Positions 18,168-29,271 are shown, numbered from the stretch's first letter. The stretch is DNA of 64,000 bases from an uncultured Pelagibacteraceae bacterium (GCA_902569105.1 CACFTE010000003.1:1-64000); one strand, 5' to 3'. Numbers and translations: made by a program. The notes: a model not told the origin generated them from the sequence alone.

Positions 18168-19061
18168 TTATATTATTTCAGCACATGATTTATGCAAGAT
18201 TGAATGTAATTCGATTAATTTATTAAAATCCTTATTATAACCTCCTCCTAATACCCCGCATAGAGGTATTCTTTTTTTATAAAAATTATTAATTATTATT
18301 TGGTCTCTAGTTTTTATTCCTTCATCAGTGATTTTTAATTTACCTAACCTATCTTGGTGGTGAATATCAACTCCTGCTATATAATATACAAAATCAAAAC
18401 TTTCTTCGTTTAAATGGATTAGATATTTCTTTAAAATTTCTAAATACTCTTTATCTTCAAGATTTTCTGCTAATTCTACATCTAAGTCGCTTTGAGTCTT
18501 TTTTGCTGGATAGTTAGATTTACAATGCATGCTAAAAGTAAAAACAGAATTATCATCCTTAAAAATATCTGCAGTTCCATTTCCTTGGTGAACATCTAAA
18601 TCTACAATTAATATCTTTCTGGCATATCCTTTTTTTTGTAAATATCTAGCACCCACAGCAACGTCATTAAAAACACAAAAACCAGCACCTTCATTAAAGC
18701 TTGCATGATGACTTCCTCCCGCTGTATTGCATGCCAATCCAGAATTGATTGCAAGTTTACTTGCAAGTACAGTACCACCTGTTGCAACAAAGGATCTTGA
18801 TACAACGCTATCATTTAATGGGAAACCAATTTTTTTTTGGCTTAAATGATCCAAAGTTTTATTTTGAATACTGCTTATGTAATCTTTTGAATGAGCCTGA
18901 TTTAGTGTATCAAAAGAGCATGGTTTTGGAACAAAAAAGTTTTTTACAATTTTTTTTTCTTTAAGGTAATTAGCTAGTTGACCAAACTTTTTTATTGGAA
19001 ACTTATTATCGTCATTAATTTTTGCGACATAGTCAGGATGGTTGACTATAGGTAATTCCAT
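18168..19061 (-). CDS. histone deacetylase-family (HDAC-like) amidohydrolase
   Basis: AGGSHHASFNEGAGFCVFNDVA, DLDVHQGNGT, GVLGGGYNKD. Confidence 0.92.
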   Translation of the reverse strand: MELPIVNHPDYVAKINDDNKFPIKKFGQLANYLKEKKIVKNFFVPKPCSFDTLNQAHSKDYISSIQNKTLDHLSQKKIGFPLNDSVVSRSFVATGGTVLASKLAINSGLACNTAGGSHHASFNEGAGFCVFNDVAVGARYLQKKGYARKILIVDLDVHQGNGTADIFKDDNSVFTFSMHCKSNYPAKKTQSDLDVELAENLEDKEYLEILKKYLIHLNEESFDFVYYIAGVDIHHQDRLGKLKITDEGIKTRDQIIINNFYKKRIPLCGVLGGGYNKDFNKLIELHSILHKSCAEII

Positions 19062-20014
19062 TATTTTTCTATTAATCTAATTGGTTTTCCATTAGCACAT
19101 GCTTCTAGATTTTCAATCATCTGATTATAGAAAATTGAATAATTTTCAGCTGTTACATAGCCAAGATGCGGAAGTATTAAGGCATTTTGAACAAATCTTA
19201 ATTTATGGCCTTCTGGCAATGGTTCATTGTTGTATACATCGATTCCTGCACCAGCAATTACATTTGTCGACAATGCAATTATTAAATCATCTTCATTAAC
19301 AATTGGTCCGCGCGATGTATTAATCAAGAATGCTGTTTTTTTCATTTTTTCTAATTCTTTTAAGGTAAAGCAATCTTTATATCTTTCACCTCCTTGAACA
19401 TGTATTGAAATAAAATCTGAGTTTTTAATTAAATCTTCTTTAGTAGAAGGCAAAACATCTAATTCAGTACATTTGTTTAAATCTAAATTTTCACTCCATG
19501 CCATTACTTGCATCCCAAAAGCTTTAGCAATTTTTGAAACTTGTGAACCTACTTTTCCCAATCCGATGAGGCCTAATATTTTTCCTTTTATCTCGACTCC
19601 AACTGTTGTTTGCCAATAACCTTGATACATATTATCTATTTCTGTTTTAAAATTTCTAGCTAACCCCAATATTAAAGCCCAAGTTAATTCACACGTTGGA
19701 TTAATATTAATTTCAGTACCTGTAACTATAATTTTTTTTTTTTTTGCTGCATCGAGATCAATCGACTTATTTCTCATTCCACTAGTGATTATATATTTTA
19801 AATTTTTTAAGCTATTTATTAAGCTAGAGGTAATTTTGGTTCTTTCTCTCATTATTAGCAAAGCTTCATAATCATTTAATTGTTCTTTGGCATCATTTTC
19901 GTCAATAAAAGGTTGACTAAAAACTTTTATTTCATATTTTCCAGACAGCTTTTTTAAATCCACAAACTCTTGTGATACATTTTGATAGTCATCTAATATT
20001 GCAACTTTAAGCAT
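19061..20014 (-). CDS. D-2-hydroxyacid dehydrogenase family protein
   Basis: GKILGLIGLGKVGSQVSK, INTSRGPIVNEDDLI, GAGIDVYNNEPLP. Confidence 0.93.
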   Translation of the reverse strand: MLKVAILDDYQNVSQEFVDLKKLSGKYEIKVFSQPFIDENDAKEQLNDYEALLIMRERTKITSSLINSLKNLKYIITSGMRNKSIDLDAAKKKKIIVTGTEININPTCELTWALILGLARNFKTEIDNMYQGYWQTTVGVEIKGKILGLIGLGKVGSQVSKIAKAFGMQVMAWSENLDLNKCTELDVLPSTKEDLIKNSDFISIHVQGGERYKDCFTLKELEKMKKTAFLINTSRGPIVNEDDLIIALSTNVIAGAGIDVYNNEPLPEGHKLRFVQNALILPHLGYVTAENYSIFYNQMIENLEACANGKPIRLIEK

Positions 20015-20906
20015 TTTTTAACTTTCTATTTGAAAGAGTTATACCTGCGATAATAAATATTGCTCCTAATAAATGATAAATCATGAATTTTTCATCAAAA
20101 AGTAAAATTGCCAAAATTGAACCGAATACAGGCATTAGATGTAAAAATACTCCTGCTCTGTTTGCGCCTATAATTGCAATACCTTTTATCCAAAAAAAGA
20201 ATGAGGCAAGACCAGGGAATAAGACTACATAAGATAATGTAAGGATGAACGGTTTGCTAATTTCAATTTGATTTCCAAAATTCATTTCAAGAATATAAAT
20301 TGGTATCAAAAATACTAAACCAGTTATAATTACTACTTCTAATAAAGTAATTTGAGAAATTTCATAAGTTTTTTTTTTTAGTAAAGCAGAATATAGTGCC
20401 CAGGCAAACATTCCTGATGCCATTATTAAGTCACCTCTATTAAACGCTAAATTTTTTATAACCTCAATATCAGATTTTGTTATTATAAAAAGGACTCCAA
20501 AAAGAGATAATATTACCCCAATAATTTGAAACTTATTTGTTTTCTCGATCCCTAAAATAGAAGAGATAAACATAATCCAAACAGGTATTGTAGAAATCAT
20601 CAACACTCCACTAATTACTTGCATATAGTATAATGAATAATAAACAGTTGAATTAAAGATAGTAATACTTGTTATTCCTAAGATTATAAAGAAACCTAAA
20701 TTATTAAATATATAATTTTTTTTATTTAATATTTCTTTAAATGTAAATGGCAAAAGAATTAGGCCAGCAAATAACCATCTATAAAAATTTAATGAAAATG
20801 GTGGTATTTCATAATTACTTGCAGCTTTACCAACAATAAAATTACCTGACCAAAAAAGTGTGGTTAGCACTAACAAAACATACGCAAAGTTATTTTTATT
20901 ATTCAC
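20007..20906 (-). CDS. EamA/DMT-family transporter
   Basis: 299 aa, about 10 TM; FWSGNFIVGKAA start. Confidence 0.9.
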   Translation of the reverse strand: MNNKNNFAYVLLVLTTLFWSGNFIVGKAASNYEIPPFSLNFYRWLFAGLILLPFTFKEILNKKNYIFNNLGFFIILGITSITIFNSTVYYSLYYMQVISGVLMISTIPVWIMFISSILGIEKTNKFQIIGVILSLFGVLFIITKSDIEVIKNLAFNRGDLIMASGMFAWALYSALLKKKTYEISQITLLEVVIITGLVFLIPIYILEMNFGNQIEISKPFILTLSYVVLFPGLASFFFWIKGIAIIGANRAGVFLHLMPVFGSILAILLFDEKFMIYHLLGAIFIIAGITLSNRKLKNA

Positions 20907-20911
20907 AAAAT

Positions 20912-22159
20912 TTAAGAAAATCTTATTGATCTATAAGGTCCTAAATCTAAATTAGTTTTTTCACCTGAAATCATTTTAGAAATTATTTTGCCCGAAATTG
21001 CACCTAAAGTCCAGCCAAGATGATGATGACCAAAAGAGTAATATACGTTTTCATAATTTCTTGAAGGGCCTATTACCGGTAAAAAGTCAGGTAAAGTTGG
21101 TCTAAAACCCAACCATTCATCTTCATGGTCCTCTTCTTGCGGGATGCCATTTATCATATCCTTTGCATTTAAAATTAAATTTTTAATTCTAGACTTAGAC
21201 AGTGGATTATTTAAACCTCCAAACTCAACTGTTCCTACTACTCTTAAACCTTGTTCCATTGGTGTAATACCAAAACCTCTATCTGACCAAACAACTGGTC
21301 TTGATAAAAGTTTTTCATAATTTTTAAAATGTACATGGTATCCTCGCTCTGTATCTAAAGGAATTTTTTCATGTAATTGATCTGTTAATCTTTTTGAAAA
21401 CGCGCCGCAAGCAATTAAAAGTTTATCAAACAAAAAACGCTGAGCCTCTGATCTTAAAACAGGTTTTTTATCATCAAAATCTAAATCTTGAATATTCAGT
21501 TTTAAAAACTTACCTCCATCAGATAAAAATTTTTCAAATAACTTGATGAGAATTTTTTTTGGATTTCTTGCATGTCTCGCATATTTATAGAAAACTCCAC
21601 CATGATAAAAGGGTTTAATGTTTGGCTCAAGGTCGTGAATTTCTTTGGTTGTTAGTATTTGTTGATCAATTCCTAGTTCCTTTCTTATATTTATTTCTAA
21701 ATCTCTACTTTTAAGATTTTTTTTTTCCCATACATATATTATTCCATTGCTAACTATTAGATCTTCCATATCTACATCTTGAAAAAGTTCATCGAATGCA
21801 TTTAAAGATAAATTTAAAATTTGATGCATATATTTTGCTGTATGCATCATTTTTGTTTTAGATGAATTTATAATAAATTTTGTGAACCATGGTATCATTT
21901 TTGGGATATAATTCCATTTAAGAGCCAAAGGTCCTCGACTACTCAAAAGCATCGATGGAACATCTGATAATATATCAGTCCTATTTAATTGAAGAGAAGC
22001 ATATGGTGAGAAGTGTCCAGCATTTCCATATGAAGCTGCGTTTCCTGGCTCATCTCTATCAAATAAAGTAACACTAAAACCTTTTTTTTGAAGGTAAAGT
22101 GCAGAGCAAACTCCTTGTATACCCGCTCCTATAATTGCTATTTTTTCTTTTCTTTGCAT
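20912..22159 (-). CDS. FAD-dependent oxidoreductase, D-amino acid dehydrogenase-like (DadA family)
   Basis: IAIIGAGIQGVCSALYLQKKGFSVTLFDRDEPG; C-terminal FGHHHLGWTLG. Confidence 0.88.
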   Translation of the reverse strand: MQRKEKIAIIGAGIQGVCSALYLQKKGFSVTLFDRDEPGNAASYGNAGHFSPYASLQLNRTDILSDVPSMLLSSRGPLALKWNYIPKMIPWFTKFIINSSKTKMMHTAKYMHQILNLSLNAFDELFQDVDMEDLIVSNGIIYVWEKKNLKSRDLEINIRKELGIDQQILTTKEIHDLEPNIKPFYHGGVFYKYARHARNPKKILIKLFEKFLSDGGKFLKLNIQDLDFDDKKPVLRSEAQRFLFDKLLIACGAFSKRLTDQLHEKIPLDTERGYHVHFKNYEKLLSRPVVWSDRGFGITPMEQGLRVVGTVEFGGLNNPLSKSRIKNLILNAKDMINGIPQEEDHEDEWLGFRPTLPDFLPVIGPSRNYENVYYSFGHHHLGWTLGAISGKIISKMISGEKTNLDLGPYRSIRFS

Positions 22160-22237
22160 ACTGAAACTTATTAAAAATCAAATATTTCTATCAGGTGACA
22201 AATTGATCCTGTGGAAGAATTTAATTAATTATTAGTG

Positions 22238-23362
22238 TTAGTTGATTATTTCTCTAGAGTATATTCTTGCACTCATTACAATTCCTAAAGCTATCATCAT
22301 AGATAGCATTGAAGACCCTCCATATGACATTATTGGAAGAGGTGAGCCCACTATTGGAAGCATACCAAGTACCATCAACATATTTACTGAAATATAAAAA
22401 AATATAGAAATAGCAAAACCATAACAAAAAAATTTTCCAAAATAGTTTCTGGAGTTTGATCCAATTATTAAAATTCTAAAAATTATAAAAGCATACAAAA
22501 TTAGAAGAAGAATTGATCCGACAAAACCAAATTCCTCTGAAAATAATGTAAATATAAAATCAGTGTGCTTTTCAGGTAGAAAATCTAAATAACCTTGAGT
22601 TCCTTTCAAAAAACCTTTCCCTGTTAAACCACCTGAGCCAACTGCTATTTTTGATTGAATAATTTGATAGCCAGCGCCTAATGGATCTCTGTCAGGATTT
22701 ATAAAAGTTAAAATTCTTAATTTTTGGTAAGGTTTCAACATTGAAATAACAAAAGGAAATGAAATAACTAATCCCAAAAAAGAATAAACAATATATTTTA
22801 TGTTTATTCCAGCTAACCATATTACAGCAATACCACTGAGAGCAATTAATACTGACGTTCCTAAGTCTGGTTGACTTAAAACTAATAAGATTGGAACAAT
22901 TAAAATTATAAATGGAATTATGAATTTCTTAATTGTATTAACTGCATCTGGTTGAACTCTATGATAATATCTAGCGAGAAAAATTATGATTGCTATTTTC
23001 ATTAACTCCGATGGTTGAAGATTTATAAAATATAAATTTATCCATCTTTGTGAACCTTGTACTGTTGTTCCAAAAAAAGTTGCACCTATAAGTAACATTA
23101 GAATAGCAATGTAGAAAATAATACTTAACGAAAAATAATATTTAATATTTATAAATGATAAAAAAATCATTAAACAAAAAAATATTCCAAAACGAATAGC
23201 ATGATTGATGCTATGATAAAAATTTCCATCGCTAATATCTGTTGAATACATTGCTAAGATACTTATTCCACCTAAAAGTATAATTGAGAATAATAAATAA
23301 AAATCTATAGATCTCACTTTTTGAAAAAATGATATATCTCCAAATGAACTATAATTTTTCAT
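22238..23362 (-). CDS. rodA: rod-shape peptidoglycan glycosyltransferase RodA
   Basis: SEDS family; QPSELMKIAIIIFLARYY, QPDLGTSVLI, MSYGGSSMLS. Confidence 0.95.
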   Translation of the reverse strand: MKNYSSFGDISFFQKVRSIDFYLLFSIILLGGISILAMYSTDISDGNFYHSINHAIRFGIFFCLMIFLSFINIKYYFSLSIIFYIAILMLLIGATFFGTTVQGSQRWINLYFINLQPSELMKIAIIIFLARYYHRVQPDAVNTIKKFIIPFIILIVPILLVLSQPDLGTSVLIALSGIAVIWLAGINIKYIVYSFLGLVISFPFVISMLKPYQKLRILTFINPDRDPLGAGYQIIQSKIAVGSGGLTGKGFLKGTQGYLDFLPEKHTDFIFTLFSEEFGFVGSILLLILYAFIIFRILIIGSNSRNYFGKFFCYGFAISIFFYISVNMLMVLGMLPIVGSPLPIMSYGGSSMLSMMIALGIVMSARIYSREIIN

Positions 23363-25269
23363 AAATTAACTGTATCGTTAGTTCTAATATTTTCTCTTTC
23401 GTCATGTCTATCTATTATTTTTTTAAATAATTTTTTTGCTATGGGTGCAGCTGCTGAACTACCTGAGCCACCATGTTCCACTAAGACTGTTAAAGCATAT
23501 CTTGGATTTTTATATGGACCAAATGCTATGTACCATGCATGATCTCTTTCCTTATAAGGAATTTGATTTAGCTCTCTATCTAGCTCTCTCTCTTCTTCTG
23601 TAATCCTTTTCACTTGAGCAGTTCCAGTTTTGCCTGCAAATTGATATTTTGGATCTTCAATTCTTGACCTATAAGATGTTCCTTGAATCTCATTTGTAGA
23701 TCTGAACATTGCATCTAAAACAAATTTTATATTTTCTTTATTTTTTACTAACGAGGTATATTTTGAATTATAATCTGTATTGTTTTCCATTTGATTCTTT
23801 ATATTTTGTATATTTTTATTATTGTCAGGTATAATTGTCGGATAAATTTTATAACCTCCATTAGCAAGTTGAGCTGTCATTAGAGTTAGTTGAAGTGGTG
23901 TTGTTTGTATGTATCCTTGTCCTATTCCAGTGATTAAAGTTTCACCCAAATACCAGTTCTGTCCTATTGCTTCTTTTTTCCATTTTGTTGATGGTACTAC
24001 ACCTTTTTTTTCGTTATCGAAAAAATCTTTTAAAACAACATCGCCAAGACCAAATTTTCTTGCTGTTTCATTTAGTCTATCAACTCCAAGCAGTCTTGCA
24101 GTTTCATAAAAATATACATCACACGATTGTTTAATTGCATTTCTTAAATTCATATAACCATGGCCTTTTTTCTTCCAACAATGAAACTTTTGCCCGTAAA
24201 AATCAATGCTATCTGTACATCTCACAGTCATACTTGGTTTTATTATACCGTGCTCTAATGCAGATAATGCAACAATTGGTTTAATTGTTGATCCAGGAGA
24301 ATAAAGTCCGGAAATAGTTTTGTTTATTAAAGGTTTAAACGGATTTTGATTTAAATCTTTCCATTTATTAGATCCTATTCCATATAAAAAATCATTCGGA
24401 TTAAATGATGGAGAAGAATTCATAGCAACAATTTCACCAGTATAAATATCCATTACACTGATCGATCCTGCTTCTCCATTAAGAAGCTCATTCGTGTAGT
24501 TTTGAATTTCAGTATCAATTGAAATTCTTAAAGAATTACCTTTATTTCCATCTTGAACCTCGAGTTGATTTATTCTTTTTCCGTAAGCGTTAACTTCAAA
24601 TCTTTGAATGGTATTTGTCCCTATCAGTTCATTTTCAAAAGTTTTTTCAAGACCATTTTTCCCAACTCTTAATCCAGGGACGTGTCTATCATTTATTATT
24701 TCATTTGACGCAAGATCCTTTTGACTGGCATAAGCAACATATCCTAAAACATGAGAGTAACTCTCATTATATGGATAATTTCTACCAACAGAAATAATTG
24801 GTTTTAATCCTGGTAAATCGTATAAGTAATAATTAATTTTAGAAAATTCTTCCCATGTTAAATTATCTGAAATAATTATTGTTTCCCAAGGTTTTTGATT
24901 ATTTTTAATTTTATAAATTTTTTCCACTTTTTTACTGTTTAGATTTAAGATTTGCTTAACTCTAGTTATTAACACTCTAAAATCTTCAACTTGTTCTGGG
25001 ATTACATGGAGCTCGTACACATCTAAATTACCTGCAATTATTTTTCCAAAATAATCTTTAAATTCACCTCTTATGGGTGGTAATTTATTTTCTCTAATTC
25101 TATTTTTGTCTGAAAGAGTTAAATATTTTTTGTTTTGTTCAACTTGCAAATAAAATAGTCGACTTACAATTCCAAAAAATACTATAGCTTTTGCTGTTGA
25201 TGCTATAAACATCCTTCTGTTTATTAATTTTGATTTTCTAATATTTGATCCAATACCATCGCCTAACAT
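23359..25269 (-). CDS. mrdA: penicillin-binding protein 2
   Basis: SPGSTIKP active-site serine, KQSCD, AGKTGTAQ motifs. Confidence 0.96.
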   Translation of the reverse strand: MLGDGIGSNIRKSKLINRRMFIASTAKAIVFFGIVSRLFYLQVEQNKKYLTLSDKNRIRENKLPPIRGEFKDYFGKIIAGNLDVYELHVIPEQVEDFRVLITRVKQILNLNSKKVEKIYKIKNNQKPWETIIISDNLTWEEFSKINYYLYDLPGLKPIISVGRNYPYNESYSHVLGYVAYASQKDLASNEIINDRHVPGLRVGKNGLEKTFENELIGTNTIQRFEVNAYGKRINQLEVQDGNKGNSLRISIDTEIQNYTNELLNGEAGSISVMDIYTGEIVAMNSSPSFNPNDFLYGIGSNKWKDLNQNPFKPLINKTISGLYSPGSTIKPIVALSALEHGIIKPSMTVRCTDSIDFYGQKFHCWKKKGHGYMNLRNAIKQSCDVYFYETARLLGVDRLNETARKFGLGDVVLKDFFDNEKKGVVPSTKWKKEAIGQNWYLGETLITGIGQGYIQTTPLQLTLMTAQLANGGYKIYPTIIPDNNKNIQNIKNQMENNTDYNSKYTSLVKNKENIKFVLDAMFRSTNEIQGTSYRSRIEDPKYQFAGKTGTAQVKRITEEERELDRELNQIPYKERDHAWYIAFGPYKNPRYALTVLVEHGGSGSSAAAPIAKKLFKKIIDRHDERENIRTNDTVNL

Positions 25270-25770
25270 TTAAACGCTCATGGGTTTTAAATAATTAAAT
25301 ATTCTTGCAAACAAAAAATATAATAAAAATGTAAATAAAATATTTGCTATTATTTCAAAAAAATTTATTTCTATTGCAAATATAAAACTTAAAATTGATG
25401 CATTGACTGAATTTGCAAATAAAATTGCAATTAAAAAAATAAGAGAATCTTTATAAGTGCTAGGTCTAAGAGTGATATTTCTAAGATAAGATGCAAAAGC
25501 GATAATTATTAAGTATATAAAGGAACTAAGACCTATAGGATAGCCAAGAGTAACATCATTTAAAATTCCTGAGATAAATATTAGACCATTTCCAATATGA
25601 TCTGGATCTCTTAAACTCCAATAAAATATAATTATGAATGGTAAATTAAATGAAAATAATCCTAAGCTTGCCACGTCAATATCAAATTCATTTAAAACTG
25701 AAAAATATAACAAAATTAGAGGGAAATACCTCAACAGTTTATTTTTTATATTTATTTTTTTTTGAACCAT
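25270..25770 (-). CDS. mreD: rod-shape determining protein MreD
   Basis: 166 aa, multi-TM, position between mreC and mrdA. Confidence 0.85.
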   Translation of the reverse strand: MVQKKINIKNKLLRYFPLILLYFSVLNEFDIDVASLGLFSFNLPFIIIFYWSLRDPDHIGNGLIFISGILNDVTLGYPIGLSSFIYLIIIAFASYLRNITLRPSTYKDSLIFLIAILFANSVNASILSFIFAIEINFFEIIANILFTFLLYFLFARIFNYLKPMSV

Positions 25771-25771
25771 T

Positions 25772-26614
25772 TTATTCTTTTGAACCTTCTATTGATTGAA
25801 TTTTAACATAGGATAATTGTGATAAATCTGAAAAAAATTCTACAGCAAATTCTTCAATATCATTATTTATTTTTCCGATTGGCAAACCAGCTCTAAAATT
25901 TCCACCAGATCCTGAGGTATAAACTATAGTATTTTCATCTAATATTAGTTTGTTTTTAGAGTATTTTATTTTTCCGTAATTTTTTCCACTTCCACTTAAA
26001 ATCGATTGAAAGCTTCCTGGTTCTAAAACTACTGGTATATTGCTATTTAAATCTGAAACTAAAATTGCTCGCGATGTTGTATAATTCACTTCAATTATCT
26101 GCCCAACTAGATAATCATTTTCTAACACTACCATACCTTTTATTATTCCATTTTTACTACCTCTATTTAAAATTATCGATTTTAAAAATTTTCCATCTTT
26201 GTCTATTAAAACTTTGGAAATAATTCCATCAACTGAATATTGATCCTCACCGATAAGTTCTTTTAATTTTTTATTTTCATTTTCTAGAAAAATATAATTA
26301 TATCTATCAATATTTAGTTTATTTACTTGATCTTTTAAATTTTGATTTTCTTTATAAACGTGAAAATATTCTGTAAAAAAATTAATCGATTCATTTAATT
26401 TTTTTTCAGGATAGCTAACAATAGCCGAAAGTCTGTATGTCGCTTCATTTACACCGATTTTAATGTATTTGATTCCAACAAAGTTCAAATTGGATAAAAA
26501 AATTAAAACTATAGAAAAAATAATTAATGCTAATAAAGAAAATTGTTGCTTATTACTTTTTTTAAGAAAGGCTGATCTTACGGCAATTATAAAGTCATCT
26601 CTGCCCGATGCCAT
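25772..26614 (-). CDS. mreC: rod-shape determining protein MreC
   Basis: N-terminal TM, coiled coil, GIIKGMVVLEND, SDLNSNIPV. Confidence 0.93.
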   Translation of the reverse strand: MASGRDDFIIAVRSAFLKKSNKQQFSLLALIIFSIVLIFLSNLNFVGIKYIKIGVNEATYRLSAIVSYPEKKLNESINFFTEYFHVYKENQNLKDQVNKLNIDRYNYIFLENENKKLKELIGEDQYSVDGIISKVLIDKDGKFLKSIILNRGSKNGIIKGMVVLENDYLVGQIIEVNYTTSRAILVSDLNSNIPVVLEPGSFQSILSGSGKNYGKIKYSKNKLILDENTIVYTSGSGGNFRAGLPIGKINNDIEEFAVEFFSDLSQLSYVKIQSIEGSKE

Positions 26615-26619
26615 TTATC

Positions 26620-27654
26620 TTAATACTCTGTAAGCATTGAAGAAAAAGTTTCCTCTTGATCTAAAGCTTTTCCAGTTCCAATTGCTACACAAGCTAAAGG
26701 ATCCTCCGCTATATGAACTGGCAAACCAGTTTCTTTAGAAAATCTTCTATCAATATTCTTTAACAGTGCACCACCGCCTGTTAATGTTAATCCCATATCT
26801 ACTAAGTCAGCAGAAAGCTCAGGTGGAGTATTTTCTAAAGCCATTTTAATTCCACCAATCATTTCTTTTAAAATCGGATTCAACGCTGCAGCAGTATCTT
26901 CTTCAGTTACATTAATTTCTTTAGGTGTACCCGATCTAATGTCTCTACCTTTGACAGGATACTTATTATTATTTGTTGGTATAGCTGTTCCTACCTCTTT
27001 TTTTATCTTCTCTGCTGTACTGTCTCCGATTAAAAGATTATATTCTTCTCTCATATAATTTTGCAAGGCCACATCCATGGCATCTCCCGCAATTCTGAGT
27101 GATCGTGAATATACCACTCCTCCTAAAGACATAACTGCAATTTCTGTAGTTCCACCTCCAATATCTATTACCATTGAACCTGTTGCTTCAGATATAGGTA
27201 GTCCCGCACCTATAGCTGCAGCTATTGGCTCTTCAATAAGCTGTACTTTTCTTGCACCTGCAGCAAGTGCGCTATCTTGAATTGCTTTTCTCTCAACTGG
27301 TGTAGATCCTGTTGGAACACAAATTAAAATTCTTGGATTTGCAAAGGTACTTCCTTTATGCACTTTTTTTATAAAATGTTTTATCATCTCTTCGGTAACT
27401 ATGAAATCTGCTATCACTCCATCTCTTAGCGGTCTTATAGCTTGAATGTTTCCTGGGGTTCTTCCAAGCATAGTTTTTGCCTCATCACCCACTGCTAATA
27501 CTGTCTTTTTTCCTTTATTATCAGCGACTGCTACTACTGATGGTTCATTTAAAACTACTCCTTTGTTTTTTAGTACAACAAGTGTATTTGCTGTACCTAA
27601 ATCTATTGCCATGTCTTGTGACCAAATTCCTGTTATTCTGTCAAACATTCCCAT
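26620..27654 (-). CDS. mreB: actin-like rod-shape protein MreB
   Basis: DMAIDLGTANTLV, VPTGSTPVERKAI, IDIGGGTTEIAVMSLGG. Confidence 0.98.
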   Translation of the reverse strand: MGMFDRITGIWSQDMAIDLGTANTLVVLKNKGVVLNEPSVVAVADNKGKKTVLAVGDEAKTMLGRTPGNIQAIRPLRDGVIADFIVTEEMIKHFIKKVHKGSTFANPRILICVPTGSTPVERKAIQDSALAAGARKVQLIEEPIAAAIGAGLPISEATGSMVIDIGGGTTEIAVMSLGGVVYSRSLRIAGDAMDVALQNYMREEYNLLIGDSTAEKIKKEVGTAIPTNNNKYPVKGRDIRSGTPKEINVTEEDTAAALNPILKEMIGGIKMALENTPPELSADLVDMGLTLTGGGALLKNIDRRFSKETGLPVHIAEDPLACVAIGTGKALDQEETFSSMLTEY

Positions 27655-27655
27655 C

Positions 27656-29242
27656 TTATATTCCTCTCACTTTATTATCATACTCATTAGTAATTTGTGA
27701 ATTATCTGGAGCTGTTTTATCCCGCTTAATTATCATTTTGTTTAATGCATTAATGTAAGCATTTGCTGATGCAACTAATGTATCAGTATCTGCTGCTTGA
27801 CCAACTGTTGTTTTGCCATTTTCCTCAATTCGGACGCTTACAGTTGCCTGTGCATCAGTTCCCTCTGTAACTGCATGTACCTGATAAAGCTGCAGATTTA
27901 TATCGTGTGGATATAAAGTTTTAATACATTTAAATATAGCATCAACTGGTCCATCTCCAGTCTCTGTTGCTTTTTTTACTTCACCAAAAACATCTAACGT
28001 CATATCGGCTCTTTGTGGTTCTCCTGTTCCAGCAAATACTTTTAGAGATTTTAAATTGATAGCGCTTACTTTATTATCTACAATCAAACTATCATCAACC
28101 AAGGCAATAATGTCCTCATCATAAATATGTTTTTTTTTATCTGCTAAAATTTTAAATTTGCCGAATGCATTTTCAACAATATCGTCAGTAACATCCACAT
28201 ATCCTAGGCTAGTTAATTTATCTTTAAATGCATGTCTTCCTGAGTGTTTACCCATAACTAAAGAAGTTTGTTTTACTCCTACACTTTCAGGTGTCATTAT
28301 TTCATACGTTTGTCTATTTTTTAGCATTCCATCTTGATGAATCCCAGATTCATGTGCAAATGCATTTTTTCCAACGATAGCCTTATTATATTGAACAGGA
28401 AAACCAGTTGCATTAGAAACTATTTTTGATGCTTTGCTTAATAGTTTTGTATTAATACCAGTTTCATAAGGCATAAGGTCTGGTCTTGTTTTCATTGCCA
28501 TCACTACTTCCTCAAGTGCAGCGTTGCCTGCTCTTTCGCCAATTCCATTAATCGTACATTCAATTTGTCTAGCTCCTGCTTGAACTCCTGCTAAAGAATT
28601 TGCAACTGCTAAACCTAAATCATTATGACAGTGAGTTGAAAGAATAGCCTTATCAATATTTGGAACTTTGTTTAATAAAGTTTGAATAATTTTAGTAAAT
28701 TCTGAAGGAACAGTATATCCAACGGTGTCGGGAATATTAATTGTTTTAGCTCCGCATTTGATTGCAAGTTCAACCGTTTTACACATATAATCCATATCTG
28801 TTCTCGTACCATCTTCGCAAGACCACTCAACATCATCAGTGAATTTTCTTGCATAAGTTACATGTTCTTTTATTGACTCATAAACTTGCTCGGGAGTTTT
28901 GTTTAACTTATGTTTCATATGTAGTGGACTCGTTGAAATAAAAGTATGAATTCTAAATCTTTTGGCATTTTTTAATGCCTCATAACATCTATCGATATCT
29001 TTTTTTGAATGTCTAGCCAATCCAGCTGGAATAGAATTTTTTAAAATTTTACTGACCTCTGTTACCGCTTCAAAATCTCCTGGGGATGCAATTGGAAAAC
29101 CAGCTTCGATTATATCTACTCCAAGTTCGTCAAATACTCTAGCTATTTGGATTTTTTCCTCCAAACTCATAGATGCACCAGGAGATTGTTCTCCATCACG
29201 CATGGTTGTGTCAAATATAAATACTCTATTTTTATCGCTCAT
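27656..29242 (-). CDS. leuA: 2-isopropylmalate synthase
   Basis: FDTTMRDGEQSPGASMS, STHCHNDLGLAVANSLAG; start set at MSDKNR (29242) because the upstream extension is hairpin leader. Confidence 0.96.
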   Translation of the reverse strand: MSDKNRVFIFDTTMRDGEQSPGASMSLEEKIQIARVFDELGVDIIEAGFPIASPGDFEAVTEVSKILKNSIPAGLARHSKKDIDRCYEALKNAKRFRIHTFISTSPLHMKHKLNKTPEQVYESIKEHVTYARKFTDDVEWSCEDGTRTDMDYMCKTVELAIKCGAKTINIPDTVGYTVPSEFTKIIQTLLNKVPNIDKAILSTHCHNDLGLAVANSLAGVQAGARQIECTINGIGERAGNAALEEVVMAMKTRPDLMPYETGINTKLLSKASKIVSNATGFPVQYNKAIVGKNAFAHESGIHQDGMLKNRQTYEIMTPESVGVKQTSLVMGKHSGRHAFKDKLTSLGYVDVTDDIVENAFGKFKILADKKKHIYDEDIIALVDDSLIVDNKVSAINLKSLKVFAGTGEPQRADMTLDVFGEVKKATETGDGPVDAIFKCIKTLYPHDINLQLYQVHAVTEGTDAQATVSVRIEENGKTTVGQAADTDTLVASANAYINALNKMIIKRDKTAPDNSQITNEYDNKVRGI

Positions 29243-29271
29243 TTTTTTAATTTTTAAGGCTCTGCATAATA

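Noticed and set aside
22160-22237. Possible riboswitch upstream of the DadA-like gene (CAGG...CCTG)
   Set aside because: Only a 4-bp complementarity; too weak to support.
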